A stretch of 64,000 bases of DNA, taken from contig NZ_LLZN01000091.1 in assembly GCF_001509795.1 (NCBI RefSeq), positions 1 to 64,000 of the forward strand, given 5' to 3'. Below are positions 1-8,698 of this stretch, in pieces; the first letter of the stretch is position 1, and each line of letters opens with the position of its first letter. The stretch is from Streptomyces sp. NRRL WC-3605 (GTDB lineage Bacteria; Actinomycetota; Actinomycetes; Streptomycetales; Streptomycetaceae). Both the position numbers and the translations under genes were made by a program. The notes below the pieces were generated by a model, which saw only the letters and a list, made by a program, of their open reading frames with translations, was not told where the DNA came from and made no database searches.

Positions 1-97
1 CCGCGTAGACGGCCACGCTCGCGATCCCGGCGTCCCGGCAGGCCCGGGCCACGCGGACAGCGATTTCGCCACGGTTGGCGATGAGCACCTTGCGCAC
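1..97 (-). CDS. Acyl-CoA carboxylase biotin-carboxylase (alpha) subunit, N-terminal fragment
   Basis: Only the first 32 codons are in the window; the gene continues past base 1. The peptide begins [20 protein letters not shown], the conserved start of biotin carboxylase domains (the IANRGEIA strand). The GTG start is set by a strong AAGGAGG ribosome site a few bases upstream. In Streptomyces the alpha subunit carries both biotin carboxylase and biotin carrier domains and pairs with the beta subunit PccB (2107-3693) and the small epsilon subunit (1880-2089), both nearby on the same strand. Family identity is clear. Which AccA paralogue it is cannot be told from 32 residues. Confidence 0.9.
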   Translation of the reverse strand, partial: MRKVLIANRGEIAVRVARACRDAGIASVAVYA

Positions 98-482
98 GAT
101 TGAGGCTCCCTCCTTGAAACAAGCCGAGTTTAGGGACTGCCGACACGGCACTTCGACCCGTCCCCAGTGGTGACCTTGCCCACACGGAGCGTGATTCCGG
201 GTCGGTCCACCCTGCGAAATCCCATGTCGCGCCTCGGCACGCAGGTCTCTCCTGGGAAACCCTAGCCCTCCGCTGTGGTCAAGGTCTCTGTCATCACGTG
301 CTGCGGGCCACTCGGTTTCTTTGTGGAATCCCTACGAATGGCCCAATGATTCTTTGCCCCCGCCCGAACCCTTGTCCCAAGGTTTACCCGTTAGTAGCGT
401 TCGCGATGTCTCGAAACGTACTTGGGGTAACAGCGGCCGCGCCCGGATGGGCCGGGGCGGCGCTCGGTGAGCTCGGAAGTGG
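98..482. other. Intergenic region upstream of the biotin carboxylase gene
   Basis: This 385-base stretch is less GC-rich than its surroundings and holds no convincing gene. On the minus strand a TAAACT hexamer at 127-132 sits about 24 bases before the ribosome site region of the biotin carboxylase gene and could be its -10 element; no good -35 was seen. Short open frames starting near 298 have poor codon bias and no ribosome site and were rejected. Confidence 0.5.
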
Positions 483-986
483 GTGGGACCGGTGGTGCGC
501 AGGCCGGTGGCGTGGGTCGTGGCGGTCGTGCTCTTCGTGGAGGCGCTCGGCGTCGGGGCGCTGAACTGGTTCCTCGGGATCGTCGTCGACCGCCAGGACA
601 TGTCCCTGGCCGGTCTGGATCCTGACGTGATGTCGGTGTCGTCGAAGGTGGGCGGAGTCGTCTTCGGCGCCTACTTCGCTCTGTGCGGTCTGGTGGCTCT
701 GCTCGTGGCCCTGCGCGACCGCGCGCCGGCCGGCTTCGGGCGTGTCCTGCTGATCAGCGCCGCCGTGGTGCACGCGCTGCTGGGCGCGTTCGCGTGGGGC
801 CTGGTGGGCTGGACGGCGTTCCTCTTCATGGTCGTCGTGTTCGCCCTGATCGTGCTGGTGCTGATGACGTACGACGGTCAGGGCGCGCCCGCGAAGCCGG
901 CCGAAGCCCCGTCCGCGGGGGACGGCGACGGCTCCGCGGACGGCGGCTCGCCGGTCACGCCTCCGCCGGCGCCCACAACTCCGTGA
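483..986 (+). CDS. Four-helix integral membrane protein, function unknown
   Basis: This 167-residue protein has about four hydrophobic helices (roughly residues 8-35, 58-80 and two between 88 and 130), a short extramembrane loop after helix 1, and a Pro/Ala/Gly-rich hydrophilic C-terminal tail. It resembles the small integral membrane proteins often annotated next to maf in Streptomyces, but no catalytic motif is visible. GTG at 483 is used; GTGs at 492 and 495 are alternatives because no strong ribosome site decides. Its last 32 bases overlap the end of the convergent maf gene, so the two transcripts must run through each other. Function cannot be assigned. Confidence 0.75.
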   Translation: MGPVVRRPVAWVVAVVLFVEALGVGALNWFLGIVVDRQDMSLAGLDPDVMSVSSKVGGVVFGAYFALCGLVALLVALRDRAPAGFGRVLLISAAVVHALLGAFAWGLVGWTAFLFMVVVFALIVLVLMTYDGQGAPAKPAEAPSAGDGDGSADGGSPVTPPPAPTTP

Positions 987-1575
987 TCCCGACGCCCAGC
1001 CGGCCGAGCAGCCGCCGGACCAGGGGCAGGCTGATGCCGATGACGTTGCCGTGGTCGCCCTCGATGCCGTCGATGAACGGGGCGGAGCGGCCGTCCAGGG
1101 TGAAGGCGCCCGCCACGTGCAGCGGTTCGCCGGAGGCCACGTACGCGGCGATCTCCTCGTCGGTCGGCTCGCCGAAGCGGACGACCGTGGAGGCGGTCGC
1201 CGACGCGTAGCGGCCGGTGGCGGTGTCGTAGACGCAGTGACCGGTCTGGAGCGTGCCCGCGCGGCCGCGCATGGCCTTCCAGCGGGCGGTGGCCTCCTCG
1301 GCGTCGGCCGGCTTGCCGAGGGGCTCCCCGTCGAGGTCGAGGACCGAGTCGCAGCCGATGACGAGGGCGCCCTGGACGTCGGGTCGTGCCGCCACGACGG
1401 ACGCCTTCGCCTCGGCCAGCGCGAGGGCCAGCTCCGCGGGGGTGGGGGCGGTGACGGCGTCCTCGTCGACGCCGCTCACGATGACCTCCGGGGCCAGTCC
1501 GGCCTGGCGCAGGAGATTGAGCCGGGCGGGGGACTGGGAGGCGAGGACGAGTCGGCGGCGCGGCTGATCAGTCAT
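955..1575 (-). CDS. maf: Maf-family nucleoside triphosphate pyrophosphatase
   Basis: The protein is 206 residues, the usual Maf length. It opens with [18 protein letters not shown], the Maf signature S(A)SPRR-type loop (here SQSPAR), and has the internal DEDAV and [16 protein letters not shown] motifs that bind the nucleotide and metal. Maf proteins hydrolyse dTTP/UTP or modified nucleotides to the monophosphate and PPi, and have been linked to septum control. It lies downstream of the carboxylase subunit genes and mmpB on the same strand, a conserved actinobacterial order, and overlaps the convergent membrane-protein gene. The start ATG is followed by TDQPRRR, typical of Streptomyces orthologues. 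Confidence 0.93.
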   Translation of the reverse strand: MTDQPRRRLVLASQSPARLNLLRQAGLAPEVIVSGVDEDAVTAPTPAELALALAEAKASVVAARPDVQGALVIGCDSVLDLDGEPLGKPADAEEATARWKAMRGRAGTLQTGHCVYDTATGRYASATASTVVRFGEPTDEEIAAYVASGEPLHVAGAFTLDGRSAPFIDGIEGDHGNVIGISLPLVRRLLGRLGVGITELWAPAEA

Positions 1576-1606
1576 GCCGTCAGCGTATCGGCGGGGCGGG
1601 CCGTGC

Positions 1607-1744
1607 TCACCTCAGCCCGATCACGATCATCGTCAGGACCATGGCCAGTGCCATGAGAACGCCCAGCCGTCGCAACCTGTCCTGCATCTCGCGCAGTTCC
1701 TCGGGCGGCTCGTTCTCGGGGTCGGACCACAGCATGCCTTCCAT
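1607..1744 (-). CDS. mmpB: Small single-pass membrane protein, MmpB-like
   Basis: A 45-residue gene. The N-terminal half is acidic and soluble ([19 protein letters not shown]), followed by a basic RLRRLG stretch and one C-terminal transmembrane helix ([16 protein letters not shown]). Length, topology and the [13 protein letters not shown] motif match what I recall of the morphogenic membrane protein MmpB of S. coelicolor, a target of the MacRS two-component system. A perfect MacR-type palindrome lies 26 bases upstream of the start, which supports the name. The start may be the ATG at 1744 or the one at 1735; no clean ribosome site separates them. It sits between pccE and maf. Confidence 0.72.
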   Translation of the reverse strand: MEGMLWSDPENEPPEELREMQDRLRRLGVLMALAMVLTMIVIGLR

Positions 1745-1769
1745 CGTCGGTCGGCCGCCGCGCCCGGCG

Positions 1770-1789
1770 CCTGAGTACGCGTACTCAGG
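1770..1789. promoter_or_regulatory. MacR-type operator palindrome upstream of mmpB
   Basis: A perfect 20-base palindrome, CCTGAGTACGCGTACTCAGG. Its core (1772-1787) fits TGAGTAC-N2-GTACTCA, the published MacR response-regulator consensus in S. coelicolor, for which mmpB is a known target. It lies just upstream of the mmpB-like gene on the minus strand and downstream of pccE, so it probably drives a promoter internal to the carboxylase block. Confidence 0.8.
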
Positions 1790-1879
1790 TTCGGCCCGCC
1801 GCGGCTTCGGCGATCACCCGCACCCGGACGACGCCGGGTGCGAGGTGATGGCCGAAGCCGTCGGGGCCGCCTTCCAGCA

Positions 1880-2089
1880 CTAGCCGGGCCAGTACGTACG
1901 GGCCCATGTGGCCGGGCCCGGCTGCGGCAGCCGGTGTGCGGCGATGCGGGACGGGTCCGACCACCCGTCCCGCGGCTCGGGTGCGCCGGGCGGCACGGCT
2001 GCCGCCGCCGCGGCGCGGGCGCGGACCACCGCCAGTGCGGCGGCCAGCTCCTCCGGTGTCGGGTTGCCCCGGACCACCTTGATGTTCAT
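1880..2089 (-). CDS. pccE: Acyl-CoA carboxylase epsilon subunit
   Basis: A 69-residue protein beginning MNIKVVRGNPTPEELAAALA, the conserved core of actinobacterial AccE/PccE epsilon subunits, and ending in the W(S)DPSR...WARTYWPG-type tail. It has no enzymatic activity of its own; it bridges the alpha and beta subunits of the carboxylase and raises its activity. The middle is an alanine-rich helix. It begins 17 bases after the pccB stop codon, on the same strand, so the two are very likely co-transcribed. Confidence 0.9.
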   Translation of the reverse strand: MNIKVVRGNPTPEELAAALAVVRARAAAAAAVPPGAPEPRDGWSDPSRIAAHRLPQPGPATWARTYWPG

Positions 2090-2106
2090 GACGGCTCCCA
2101 GCGGGA

Positions 2107-3693
2107 CTAGAGGGGGATGTTGCCGTGCTTCTTCGGAGGCAGGGATTCCCGCTTCGTCCGCAGCTGACGCAGGCCGCGCACGATGTGCAGACGGGTGTCG
2201 GACGGCATGATCACCGCGTCGACGTACCCGCGTTCGGCCGCGACGTACGGGTTGAGCAGGGCGTCCTCGTACTCCCGCATGAGCCGCGCGCGGGTCGCCT
2301 CCGGGTCGTCCGACTCGGCGATGGTGCGGCGGTGCAGGATGTTGACGGCGCCCTGCGCGCCCATCACGGCGATCTGGGCCGTCGGCCAGGCCAGGTTGAG
2401 GTCGGCGCCCAGGTGCTTGGAGCCCATGACGTCGTAGGCGCCGCCGAACGCCTTGCGGGTGATGACCGTGATCAGCGGGACGGTCGCCTCGGCGTACGCG
2501 TAGATCAGCTTGGCGCCGCGGCGGATGATGCCGTCGTGCTCCTGGTCCACGCCCGGCAGGAAGCCGGGGACGTCGACGAAGGTCAGCACCGGCACGTTGA
2601 AGGCGTCGCAGGTCCGCACGAACCGCGCGGCCTTCTCCGAGGCGGCGATGTCCAGGCAGCCGGCGAACTGCATCGGCTGGTTGGCGACGATCCCGACGGG
2701 ACGGCCCTCGACCCGGCCGAAACCGGTGACGATGTTCGGGGCGAACAGCGCCTGCGTCTCGAAGAACTCGCCGTCGTCCAGGACGTGCTCGATCACCGCG
2801 TGCATGTCGTACGGCTGGTTCGCGCTGTCCGGCACGATCGTGTCCAGCTCGCGGTCCTCGTCCGTGACCGACAGGTCCGCCTCCTCCGGGAACGCCGGGG
2901 GCTCGGACAGGTTGTTGGACGGCAGGTACGACAGCAGCTGCTTGACGTACTCGATGGCGTCCTTCTCGTCACCCGCCATGTGATGGGCCACGCCGGACGC
3001 GGAGTTGTGGGTGCGGGCGCCGCCCAGCTCCTCGAAGCCGACGTCCTCGCCGGTGACGGTCTTGATGACGTCCGGGCCGGTGATGAACATGTGCGAGGTC
3101 TGGTCGACCATCACCGTGAAGTCGGTGATCGCCGGGGAGTAGACCGCGCCGCCCGCACACGGGCCGACGACCAGGCTGATCTGCGGGATGACGCCGGAGG
3201 CGTGCGTGTTGCGGCGGAAGATCTCGCCGTACGCGCCCAGCGAGGCCACACCCTCCTGGATGCGGGCACCGCCGGAGTCGTTGATGCCGATGACCGGGCA
3301 GCCCGTCTTCAGCGCGAAGTCCATGACCTTGACGATCTTCTGGCCGTAGACCTCGCCGAGCGCGCCGCCGAAGACGGTGAAGTCCTGCGAGAACACGGCC
3401 ACCGGGCGCCCGTCGACCGTGCCGTAGCCGGTCACCACGCCGTCGCCGTACGGGCGGTTCTTCTCGAGCCCGAAGTTGGTGGAGCGGTGCCGGGCGAACT
3501 CGTCGAGCTCGACGAACGAATCCTCGTCGAGGAGGAGTTCGATGCGCTCACGGGCCGTCAGCTTGCCCTTGGCGTGCTGCTTCTCGACGGCACGTGCGGA
3601 GCCGGCGTGCGTCGCTTCCTCGATGCGGCGCTGGAGATCCGCGAGCTTGCCCGCGGTGGTGTGGATGTCGATCTGCTCTTCCGGCTCGGACAT
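2107..3693 (-). CDS. pccB: Propionyl-CoA carboxylase beta (carboxyltransferase) subunit
   Basis: A 528-residue carboxyltransferase with the two crotonase-fold halves of the family, including the oxyanion glycines [16 protein letters not shown] and [16 protein letters not shown]. It transfers CO2 from carboxybiotin to propionyl-CoA, giving methylmalonyl-CoA, a polyketide and odd-chain fatty acid precursor. Residue 421 is Asp, at the place where Asp (PccB) versus Ile (AccB) decides acyl-CoA preference in S. coelicolor, which favours propionyl-CoA. The ATG at 3693 (MSEPEEQ) is chosen over an upstream TTG at 3720 that lacks a ribosome site; AGGGAG lies 11 bases before the ATG. It is divergent from birA and upstream of pccE. 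Confidence 0.95.
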   Translation of the reverse strand: MSEPEEQIDIHTTAGKLADLQRRIEEATHAGSARAVEKQHAKGKLTARERIELLLDEDSFVELDEFARHRSTNFGLEKNRPYGDGVVTGYGTVDGRPVAVFSQDFTVFGGALGEVYGQKIVKVMDFALKTGCPVIGINDSGGARIQEGVASLGAYGEIFRRNTHASGVIPQISLVVGPCAGGAVYSPAITDFTVMVDQTSHMFITGPDVIKTVTGEDVGFEELGGARTHNSASGVAHHMAGDEKDAIEYVKQLLSYLPSNNLSEPPAFPEEADLSVTDEDRELDTIVPDSANQPYDMHAVIEHVLDDGEFFETQALFAPNIVTGFGRVEGRPVGIVANQPMQFAGCLDIAASEKAARFVRTCDAFNVPVLTFVDVPGFLPGVDQEHDGIIRRGAKLIYAYAEATVPLITVITRKAFGGAYDVMGSKHLGADLNLAWPTAQIAVMGAQGAVNILHRRTIAESDDPEATRARLMREYEDALLNPYVAAERGYVDAVIMPSDTRLHIVRGLRQLRTKRESLPPKKHGNIPL

Positions 3694-3804
3694 CGGGATC
3701 GCGGCTCCCTGCCTGCTCAAAAGGGGGGACGGTTACTCATCCGTAGAGTAGTGGGGGGTCTCGGGATCAGCAGTGCGGCGTTTCACACACCTAGGGTGGC
3801 TTGC

Positions 3805-4665
3805 ATGACGCCGCGAGATGCATCAGACGACAGCCGTTGGTCGGACCTGGACCGTCCGCCGCTCAACGCCGCCGCGCTGCGCCGGGGACTCGTCCGTGAG
3901 GGCGGACTCTGGCGCGACGTGCGGATCGTGGCGCGCACCGGCTCCACCAACACCGACCTGGTGGACCTGGCCACCAAGGGCGAGGCCGGGGAGGGCACGG
4001 TCCTGATCGCCGAGGAGCAGACGGCCGGCAAGGGCCGCCTCGACCGCGACTGGACGGCACCGGCCCGCTCCGGGCTGTTCTTCTCCGTCCTGCTGAACCC
4101 GGCCGGGGTGCCGGTGACCCGCTGGGGGTGGCTGCCGCTGCTGACCGGTGTCGCCGTGGCGACCGGGCTGTCGCGTGCGGCGGGCGTGGACACGGCACTC
4201 AAGTGGCCCAACGACCTGCTGGTGACCATCGGCGGCGAGGAGCGCAAGGCCGGCGGCATCCTGGCCGAGCGGGCCGGTGACGACGGCGTGGTCATCGGCG
4301 TCGGCATCAACGTGACCTTGCGGGCGGACGAGCTCCCGGTGCCCCAGGCGGGCTCGCTGGCGCTCGCGGGCGCCGTCAGCACCGACCGGGACCCCCTGCT
4401 GCGGGCCGTGCTGCGGTCCCTGGAGGAGTGGTACGGACGGTGGCTGGCCGCGACCGGCGACCCGGTGGCCAGCGGACTCCAGGAGACGTACGCGGCCGGG
4501 TGTGCGACGTTGGGCAAGCAGGTACGGGCCGAACTGCCGGGCGACCGGGCGATCACCGGGGAGGCCGTCGCGCTCGACGGCGACGGGCGGCTCGTGATCG
4601 CGACCGGGGAGGGCGTGCAGGAGCCGGTGGGCGCCGGCGACATCGTGCACCTGCGCCGGGCGTGA
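3805..4665 (+). CDS. birA: Biotin-[acetyl-CoA carboxylase] ligase
   Basis: A 286-residue biotin protein ligase. It shows the BirA catalytic motifs: RTGSTNTD (adenylate loop), EEQTAGKGRLDR (the GRGRxGR-type biotin/ATP loop), LKWPNDLL, and KAGGILAE, followed by the C-terminal cap. It makes biotinyl-AMP and attaches biotin to carrier-domain lysines, here surely the neighbouring acyl-CoA carboxylase. It lacks an N-terminal DNA-binding domain, so it is a ligase without BirA repressor function. It is divergent from pccB across a 111-base gap. A TAGGGT hexamer seven bases before the ATG suggests a leaderless transcript. An open frame extends far upstream antisense to pccB, but it is not coding. Confidence 0.94.
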   Translation: MTPRDASDDSRWSDLDRPPLNAAALRRGLVREGGLWRDVRIVARTGSTNTDLVDLATKGEAGEGTVLIAEEQTAGKGRLDRDWTAPARSGLFFSVLLNPAGVPVTRWGWLPLLTGVAVATGLSRAAGVDTALKWPNDLLVTIGGEERKAGGILAERAGDDGVVIGVGINVTLRADELPVPQAGSLALAGAVSTDRDPLLRAVLRSLEEWYGRWLAATGDPVASGLQETYAAGCATLGKQVRAELPGDRAITGEAVALDGDGRLVIATGEGVQEPVGAGDIVHLRRA

Positions 4666-4889
4666 CGGCGGCCGTACGGGCGCATCGGGTGCGGCAGGCG
4701 TGAAACCGGGCGCGAAGCGGAGGCCCGGCCGGGCCGGTGTGGACCGGATCGGACCGCGGCCGCCCGGGTACCCCACCAGCGGCGGTACGGCAGGGCCGGC
4801 TTTCCCCGACGGAGTGAGCTGGCGCACACCTGCCGTAAAGTGAAGGCCGGTCGCTTACTCGACCGCGGCAGATCGGAAGGGCAGCAGGC

Positions 4890-6014
4890 GTGACCGTCGA
4901 CGACACGGGCTCCGGCGGGGACGGCCGCGTGGACCCCCACGCCGCCGAACCGGGCGAGGACCCCCTCGCCCTGCGCCTGGAACAGCTCATCCTCGGCGCC
5001 GAGCGGCGCTACACCCCGTTCCAGGCCGCCCGCAGCGCCGGGGTCTCCATGGAACTGGCGTCCCGCTTCTGGCGGGCCATGGGCTTCGCCGACATCGGGC
5101 AGGCCAAGGCGCTCACCGAGGCCGACGTGCTGGCGCTGCGGCGCCTGGCCGGTCTGGTCGAGGCGGGGCTGCTCAGCGAGGCCATGGCCGTGCAGGTGGC
5201 CCGCTCCACCGGGCAGACCACGGCCCGGCTCGCGGAGTGGCAGATCGACTCGTTCCTGGAGGGCCTGACCGAGCCGCCGGAACCCGGCATGACCCGTACC
5301 GAGGTCACGTATCCGCTGGTCGAGCTGCTGCTGCCCGAACTGGAGGAGTTCCTCGTCTACGTCTGGCGGCGCCAGCTGGCCGCCGCGACCGGCCGGGTCG
5401 TACAGGCAGCCGACGACGAGGAGATGGTGGACCGGCGGCTGGCCGTGGGCTTCGCCGACCTGGTCGGCTTCACGCGGCTGACCCGCCGGATGGAGGAGGA
5501 GGAGCTCGGCGAGCTCGTCGAGGCCTTCGAGACCACGGCGGCCGACCTGGTCGCCGCGAACGGCGGACGGCTGATCAAGACGCTCGGCGACGAGGTGCTG
5601 TACGCGGCCGACGACGCGGGCGTCGCGGCCGAGATCGCGCTGCGGCTCATCGAGACGATGGCCCACGACGAGACCATGCCGGAGCTGCGGGTCGGCATCG
5701 CCTTCGGAACCGTGACCACCCGGATGGGCGATGTCTTCGGCACGACGGTGAACCTCGCGTCCCGGCTGACCTCCATAGCCCCCCGCGACGCCGTCCTCGT
5801 GGACAGCGCGTTCGCGGAGGAGCTGATCCGGACCGCCGAGGCCCCCGCCTCGGAGGCCGAGGCGGCGGAGGCGGCCGCCACCGCCGAGAAGGAGGGCGAG
5901 GAGCCGCCGGCGTACCGGTTCGCGCTCCAGCCGATGTGGCAGCGCCCCGTGCGTGGCCTCGGGGTCGTCGAACCCTGGCTGCTGACCCGGAGGGCACCCG
6001 CCGGGGAGGAGTGA
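4890..6014 (+). CDS. cya: Class III adenylate cyclase
   Basis: A 374-residue cytoplasmic protein. Residues about 25-165 form a helical N-terminal regulatory domain as in Streptomyces Cya. From about 185 the class III cyclase domain begins, with VGFADLVGFTRLT (first metal Asp), GGRLIKTLGDEVLYA (substrate-specifying Lys and second metal Asp) and DVFGTTVNLASRLTS (transition-state Asn and Arg). It makes cAMP from ATP. In S. coelicolor cAMP acts with the Crp-like protein in germination and antibiotic production. The GTG start follows GGAAGGGCAGCAGGC. An acidic Ala/Glu-rich insert lies at about residues 315-335. It is monocistronic and convergent with the next gene. Confidence 0.93.
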   Translation: MTVDDTGSGGDGRVDPHAAEPGEDPLALRLEQLILGAERRYTPFQAARSAGVSMELASRFWRAMGFADIGQAKALTEADVLALRRLAGLVEAGLLSEAMAVQVARSTGQTTARLAEWQIDSFLEGLTEPPEPGMTRTEVTYPLVELLLPELEEFLVYVWRRQLAAATGRVVQAADDEEMVDRRLAVGFADLVGFTRLTRRMEEEELGELVEAFETTAADLVAANGGRLIKTLGDEVLYAADDAGVAAEIALRLIETMAHDETMPELRVGIAFGTVTTRMGDVFGTTVNLASRLTSIAPRDAVLVDSAFAEELIRTAEAPASEAEAAEAAATAEKEGEEPPAYRFALQPMWQRPVRGLGVVEPWLLTRRAPAGEE

Positions 6015-6033
6015 GCCCTCGGTCCGCGGCCTG

Positions 6034-7602
6034 TCAGTCCTGGCCGCCGCGGGAACCGAACAGATCGATGCAGAGCCCGATGACCGGCACGCAGACGCCG
6101 CGGTCGTCGGGCTCCGACGGTTGCGGAGCCGGTGTCGGCCTCGGGGACGCCGTGGGGCGGCCCGGCGCCGAGGGGTGCTGCGGCGTCGTGGGCGCGGGCC
6201 GGGACGGCTCGGTGGCGGCCGGCGGCGCCTGAGGAGGACGCACCGGCGTCGAGGCGTCACCCGTCGCGCCGGGCGCGGGGGACCCCGCCCCGCTCGCCGT
6301 CGCGGTCGGCACGAGGATCGAGCCGGCGGTGGGCGTGGTGCCCAGGCCGCCCATGGCCGAGGTGGCGGACGGGCTGGGGCGGGTGCGTTCGGACGGGGCG
6401 AGCGTGGCGGCGGCCTCCGTGGAGCGGTCCGTGCCGGTGCCGCCGCCCGTGCCGGTGCCGGGGGCGCCGGCGTCGATGGCGAGGTCCGGCGTGTCGGCGG
6501 GGTCCGCCGGCCCCAGCCCGGGAATCCCCGTCTCGGGCGCCAGCCGCACGAGACTCAGCGCCCCGGCGGCCAGCGCCAGCCCCCCGGCCGCGAGCAGGGC
6601 CTTGCGGTGCGGCCGCCGCCGATGCCGGCCCCGACGCCCGAGCCGGGGGTGGGCGGCCGTGTCGGCTTCGTCGGGGATGGCTTCGTCGGGGGTGGCTCCG
6701 GGCGCGCTCGGCTCCTGCGCCTGCGAGGCTGCGGCAGCGGGCGACCCCGGTGTCTTGGCCGGGGGTCGGTCCGGGCTGGGTGCGGCGGTTGTCTTCGTGG
6801 GCCGGGGCGACTCGGGGGCTGCGTCCGCTTCGTGTGACGGCTGCGGAGGCTTGGCTGCGGCTGCGGCTGCGGCTGCGGGCAGGGTCGGGGCTTTGGCCGG
6901 GGGCCGGTCCGGGATGGGGGCGGCCCCCTTGTTCGCCGGCGGCTGCGCAGGCTTGGCGGCGGCTGTGGGCAGGCCCGGGGCCTTCGCCGGGGACCCGTCC
7001 CGGCTGGGGTCGGCGGTGGCTCGCTTCGTGGGTCGGGGTGATCCGGGTGTGGCGCCCGTGTTCCCTGGCGGCTGCGGAGGCCTGGCCTCGGCCGTGGGTG
7101 GCTTCGGGGCGTGTGCCGGGTGCGCGGTCGGCTTCGATGCCTTGGCCTTGGTGGGCTGCGGATCGTGGCCGGCCCCGGCGGCAGCGGCCGGCTTCGAGGG
7201 CCGAGGTGGCTCGGCGGTCGGGCTCATGTCCGACGCCCGTACAGGCTTGGCCGGCCCCGGGGTCGGCTTCGGATCCGTGGTCTTCGCCGGAGCCTGGGCG
7301 GCCGTACCCGCAGCGGCCGGTGTCGAGGGAGCGACTGCCGTCGACGGAGCGGCCGGTGTCGTTGGAGCGGCTGCCGTCGTGGGTGCGGCCGGCGTCGAGG
7401 GAGCGGCTGGCGTCGCGGGGTGGGCCCTCGTTGCCAGGGGCACCGGTTTCGGGGTGCCGGACGGGCTGGTGTCCGGGGTCTGCGGTGACCCCGTTCCGTA
7501 CGTCGTGGGCTGGACCGGCTGCGGGCTGCCCGCGTCCGCCTCCCGCGCCCCCGGTATCCGGCCCGGTGCCCGTTCCTTCGGTCTGTCTGCCGTGTTGCCC
7601 AT
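6034..7602 (-). CDS. Pro/Ala-rich single-pass membrane protein
   Basis: A 522-residue low-complexity protein. Roughly residues 1-320 are Pro, Ala, Lys and Thr rich with imperfect repeats such as PDRPPAKAP, SPRPTK and PSTPAAP; a basic cluster (GRRGRHRRRPHRK) then leads into one transmembrane helix (ALLAAGGLALAAGALSLV), followed by a Pro/Thr/Ser-rich exported tail ending in a short CVPVIGLCIDLFGS segment with two cysteines. No enzyme domain is visible. The charge bias predicts an inside-to-outside type II topology. ATG 7602 is chosen because GGGAGGGGACGCG precedes it; the frame stays open upstream without a ribosome site. It is convergent with cya. Function unknown. Confidence 0.75.
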   Translation of the reverse strand: MGNTADRPKERAPGRIPGAREADAGSPQPVQPTTYGTGSPQTPDTSPSGTPKPVPLATRAHPATPAAPSTPAAPTTAAAPTTPAAPSTAVAPSTPAAAGTAAQAPAKTTDPKPTPGPAKPVRASDMSPTAEPPRPSKPAAAAGAGHDPQPTKAKASKPTAHPAHAPKPPTAEARPPQPPGNTGATPGSPRPTKRATADPSRDGSPAKAPGLPTAAAKPAQPPANKGAAPIPDRPPAKAPTLPAAAAAAAAKPPQPSHEADAAPESPRPTKTTAAPSPDRPPAKTPGSPAAAASQAQEPSAPGATPDEAIPDEADTAAHPRLGRRGRHRRRPHRKALLAAGGLALAAGALSLVRLAPETGIPGLGPADPADTPDLAIDAGAPGTGTGGGTGTDRSTEAAATLAPSERTRPSPSATSAMGGLGTTPTAGSILVPTATASGAGSPAPGATGDASTPVRPPQAPPAATEPSRPAPTTPQHPSAPGRPTASPRPTPAPQPSEPDDRGVCVPVIGLCIDLFGSRGGQD

Positions 7603-7789
7603 CGCGTCCCCTCCCATCGCGCCTGTGCCCCCGAGGCGCCGTGGTGTCGGCACGTTATGCGGTGCTGTGGGAGGCGGAGCGGGACTTGGGCGGGATGTCA
7701 CTCGAACGGGTGTCGGGGCGTGGTGCGGGACCCGCGCGTGGTGGGCCTTTCCCCGGAGAGGCCGGGCTGCGATGATCGGGGCGAGTGTT

Positions 7790-7805
7790 GTTAACCCGCG
7801 TTAAC
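7790..7805. promoter_or_regulatory. GTTAAC-N4-GTTAAC palindrome upstream of the crotonase gene
   Basis: Two self-complementary GTTAAC hexamers separated by CCGC form a 16-base inverted repeat that ends 11 bases before the ATG of the enoyl-CoA hydratase gene, just upstream of its GGAGGG ribosome site. Such AT-rich symmetry in a GC-rich genome suggests a repressor operator over the transcription start. No regulator gene is adjacent. Confidence 0.45.
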
Positions 7806-7816
7806 CGGAGGGTGTC

Positions 7817-8617
7817 ATGAGTGAGGAGCGGTTCGGGGAGTTCGTCCTGGTGCGGCGGCACGGGGACGGGCATGTCGCGGAGCTGGCCCTCGACCGGCCC
7901 AAGGCCATGAACGCCGTCTCGACGGAGATGGCCCGGTCGATCGCGGCTGCGTGCGCCGCGCTGGGCGCCGACCGTGACGTACGGGTCGTGGTGGTCACCT
8001 CCACGCACGAGCGGGCGTTCTGCGTCGGGGCGGACCTGAAGGAGCGCAACTCCTTCAGCGACGCCGACCTGGTGCGGCAGCGCCCGGTGGCGCGCGGCGC
8101 GTACACGGGCGTGCTGGAGCTGCCCGTGCCGACCGTCGCCGCCGTGCACGGCTTCGCGCTGGGCGGCGGCTTCGAGCTGGCGCTGTCCTGCGACGTGATC
8201 GTCGCCGACCCGACGGCCGTGGTGGGCCTGCCCGAGGTGTCGGTCGGCGTGATCCCCGGGGGCGGCGGTACGCAGCTGCTGCCGCGCCGGGTCGGGGCGG
8301 CCCGCGCGGCCGAGCTGATCTTCACCGCGCGCCGGGTCGAGGCCCCGGAGGCCCGTGAGCTGGGCCTCGTCGACGTGCTCGTCGAGGAGGGGCGCGACCG
8401 CGAGGAGGCCCTGGCGCTGGGCGGGCGGATGGCGGCCAACTCGCCGGTGGGACTGCGGGCCGCGAAGAAGGCGCTGCGCCTCGGCTTCGGGATGGATCTG
8501 CGGGCCGGGCTGGAGGTCGAGGACGCGGCCTGGCGGTCGGTGGCGTTCTCGGGGGATCGCGCGGAGGGTGTGGCCGCCTTCAATGAGAAGCGCAGACCCC
8601 AGTGGCCCGGGGAGTGA
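7817..8617 (+). CDS. Enoyl-CoA hydratase/isomerase (crotonase) family protein
   Basis: A 266-residue crotonase. It contains the CoA and oxyanion motif AFCVGADLKE, then HGFALGGGFELALSCD and LPEVSVGVIPGGGGTQ; both glutamates that act as acid and base in true hydratases (the E in GGGFEL and the E in LPEVSVG) are present, so it should hydrate 2-enoyl-CoA rather than only isomerise. The C-terminal AKKALRLG helix is typical. Exact substrate (fatty acyl, branched-chain or methylglutaconyl-CoA) cannot be told. ATG follows GGAGGGTGTC. A palindrome at 7790-7805 may control it. Confidence 0.88.
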   Translation: MSEERFGEFVLVRRHGDGHVAELALDRPKAMNAVSTEMARSIAAACAALGADRDVRVVVVTSTHERAFCVGADLKERNSFSDADLVRQRPVARGAYTGVLELPVPTVAAVHGFALGGGFELALSCDVIVADPTAVVGLPEVSVGVIPGGGGTQLLPRRVGAARAAELIFTARRVEAPEARELGLVDVLVEEGRDREEALALGGRMAANSPVGLRAAKKALRLGFGMDLRAGLEVEDAAWRSVAFSGDRAEGVAAFNEKRRPQWPGE

Positions 8618-8698
8618 CGGGCGCGGTCGTGTCCCGGTGAGCGCCCCGTTCGCCACACCAATCTCCCAAAGAAGGGCAAAGCTCCCTAGCCTGGGGTG

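Noticed and set aside
298..564. Short frame between the biotin carboxylase gene and the membrane protein gene
   Set aside because: Poor codon bias in its first half, Trp/Arg/Ser-rich composition in the second, and no ribosome site.
2125..3804. 560-codon upstream extension of the birA frame
   Set aside because: It runs antisense through pccB; homology to biotin ligase begins only after ATG 3805.
3783..6260. 825-codon open frame on the minus strand opposite birA and cya
   Set aside because: Arg/Pro/Ser-rich composition, no ribosome site, opposite two recognisable enzymes.
6121..7804. Long plus-strand frames opposite the Pro/Ala-rich protein gene
   Set aside because: Products of the repetitive GC-rich template; only the minus frame has a ribosome site, ordered topology and a membrane helix.
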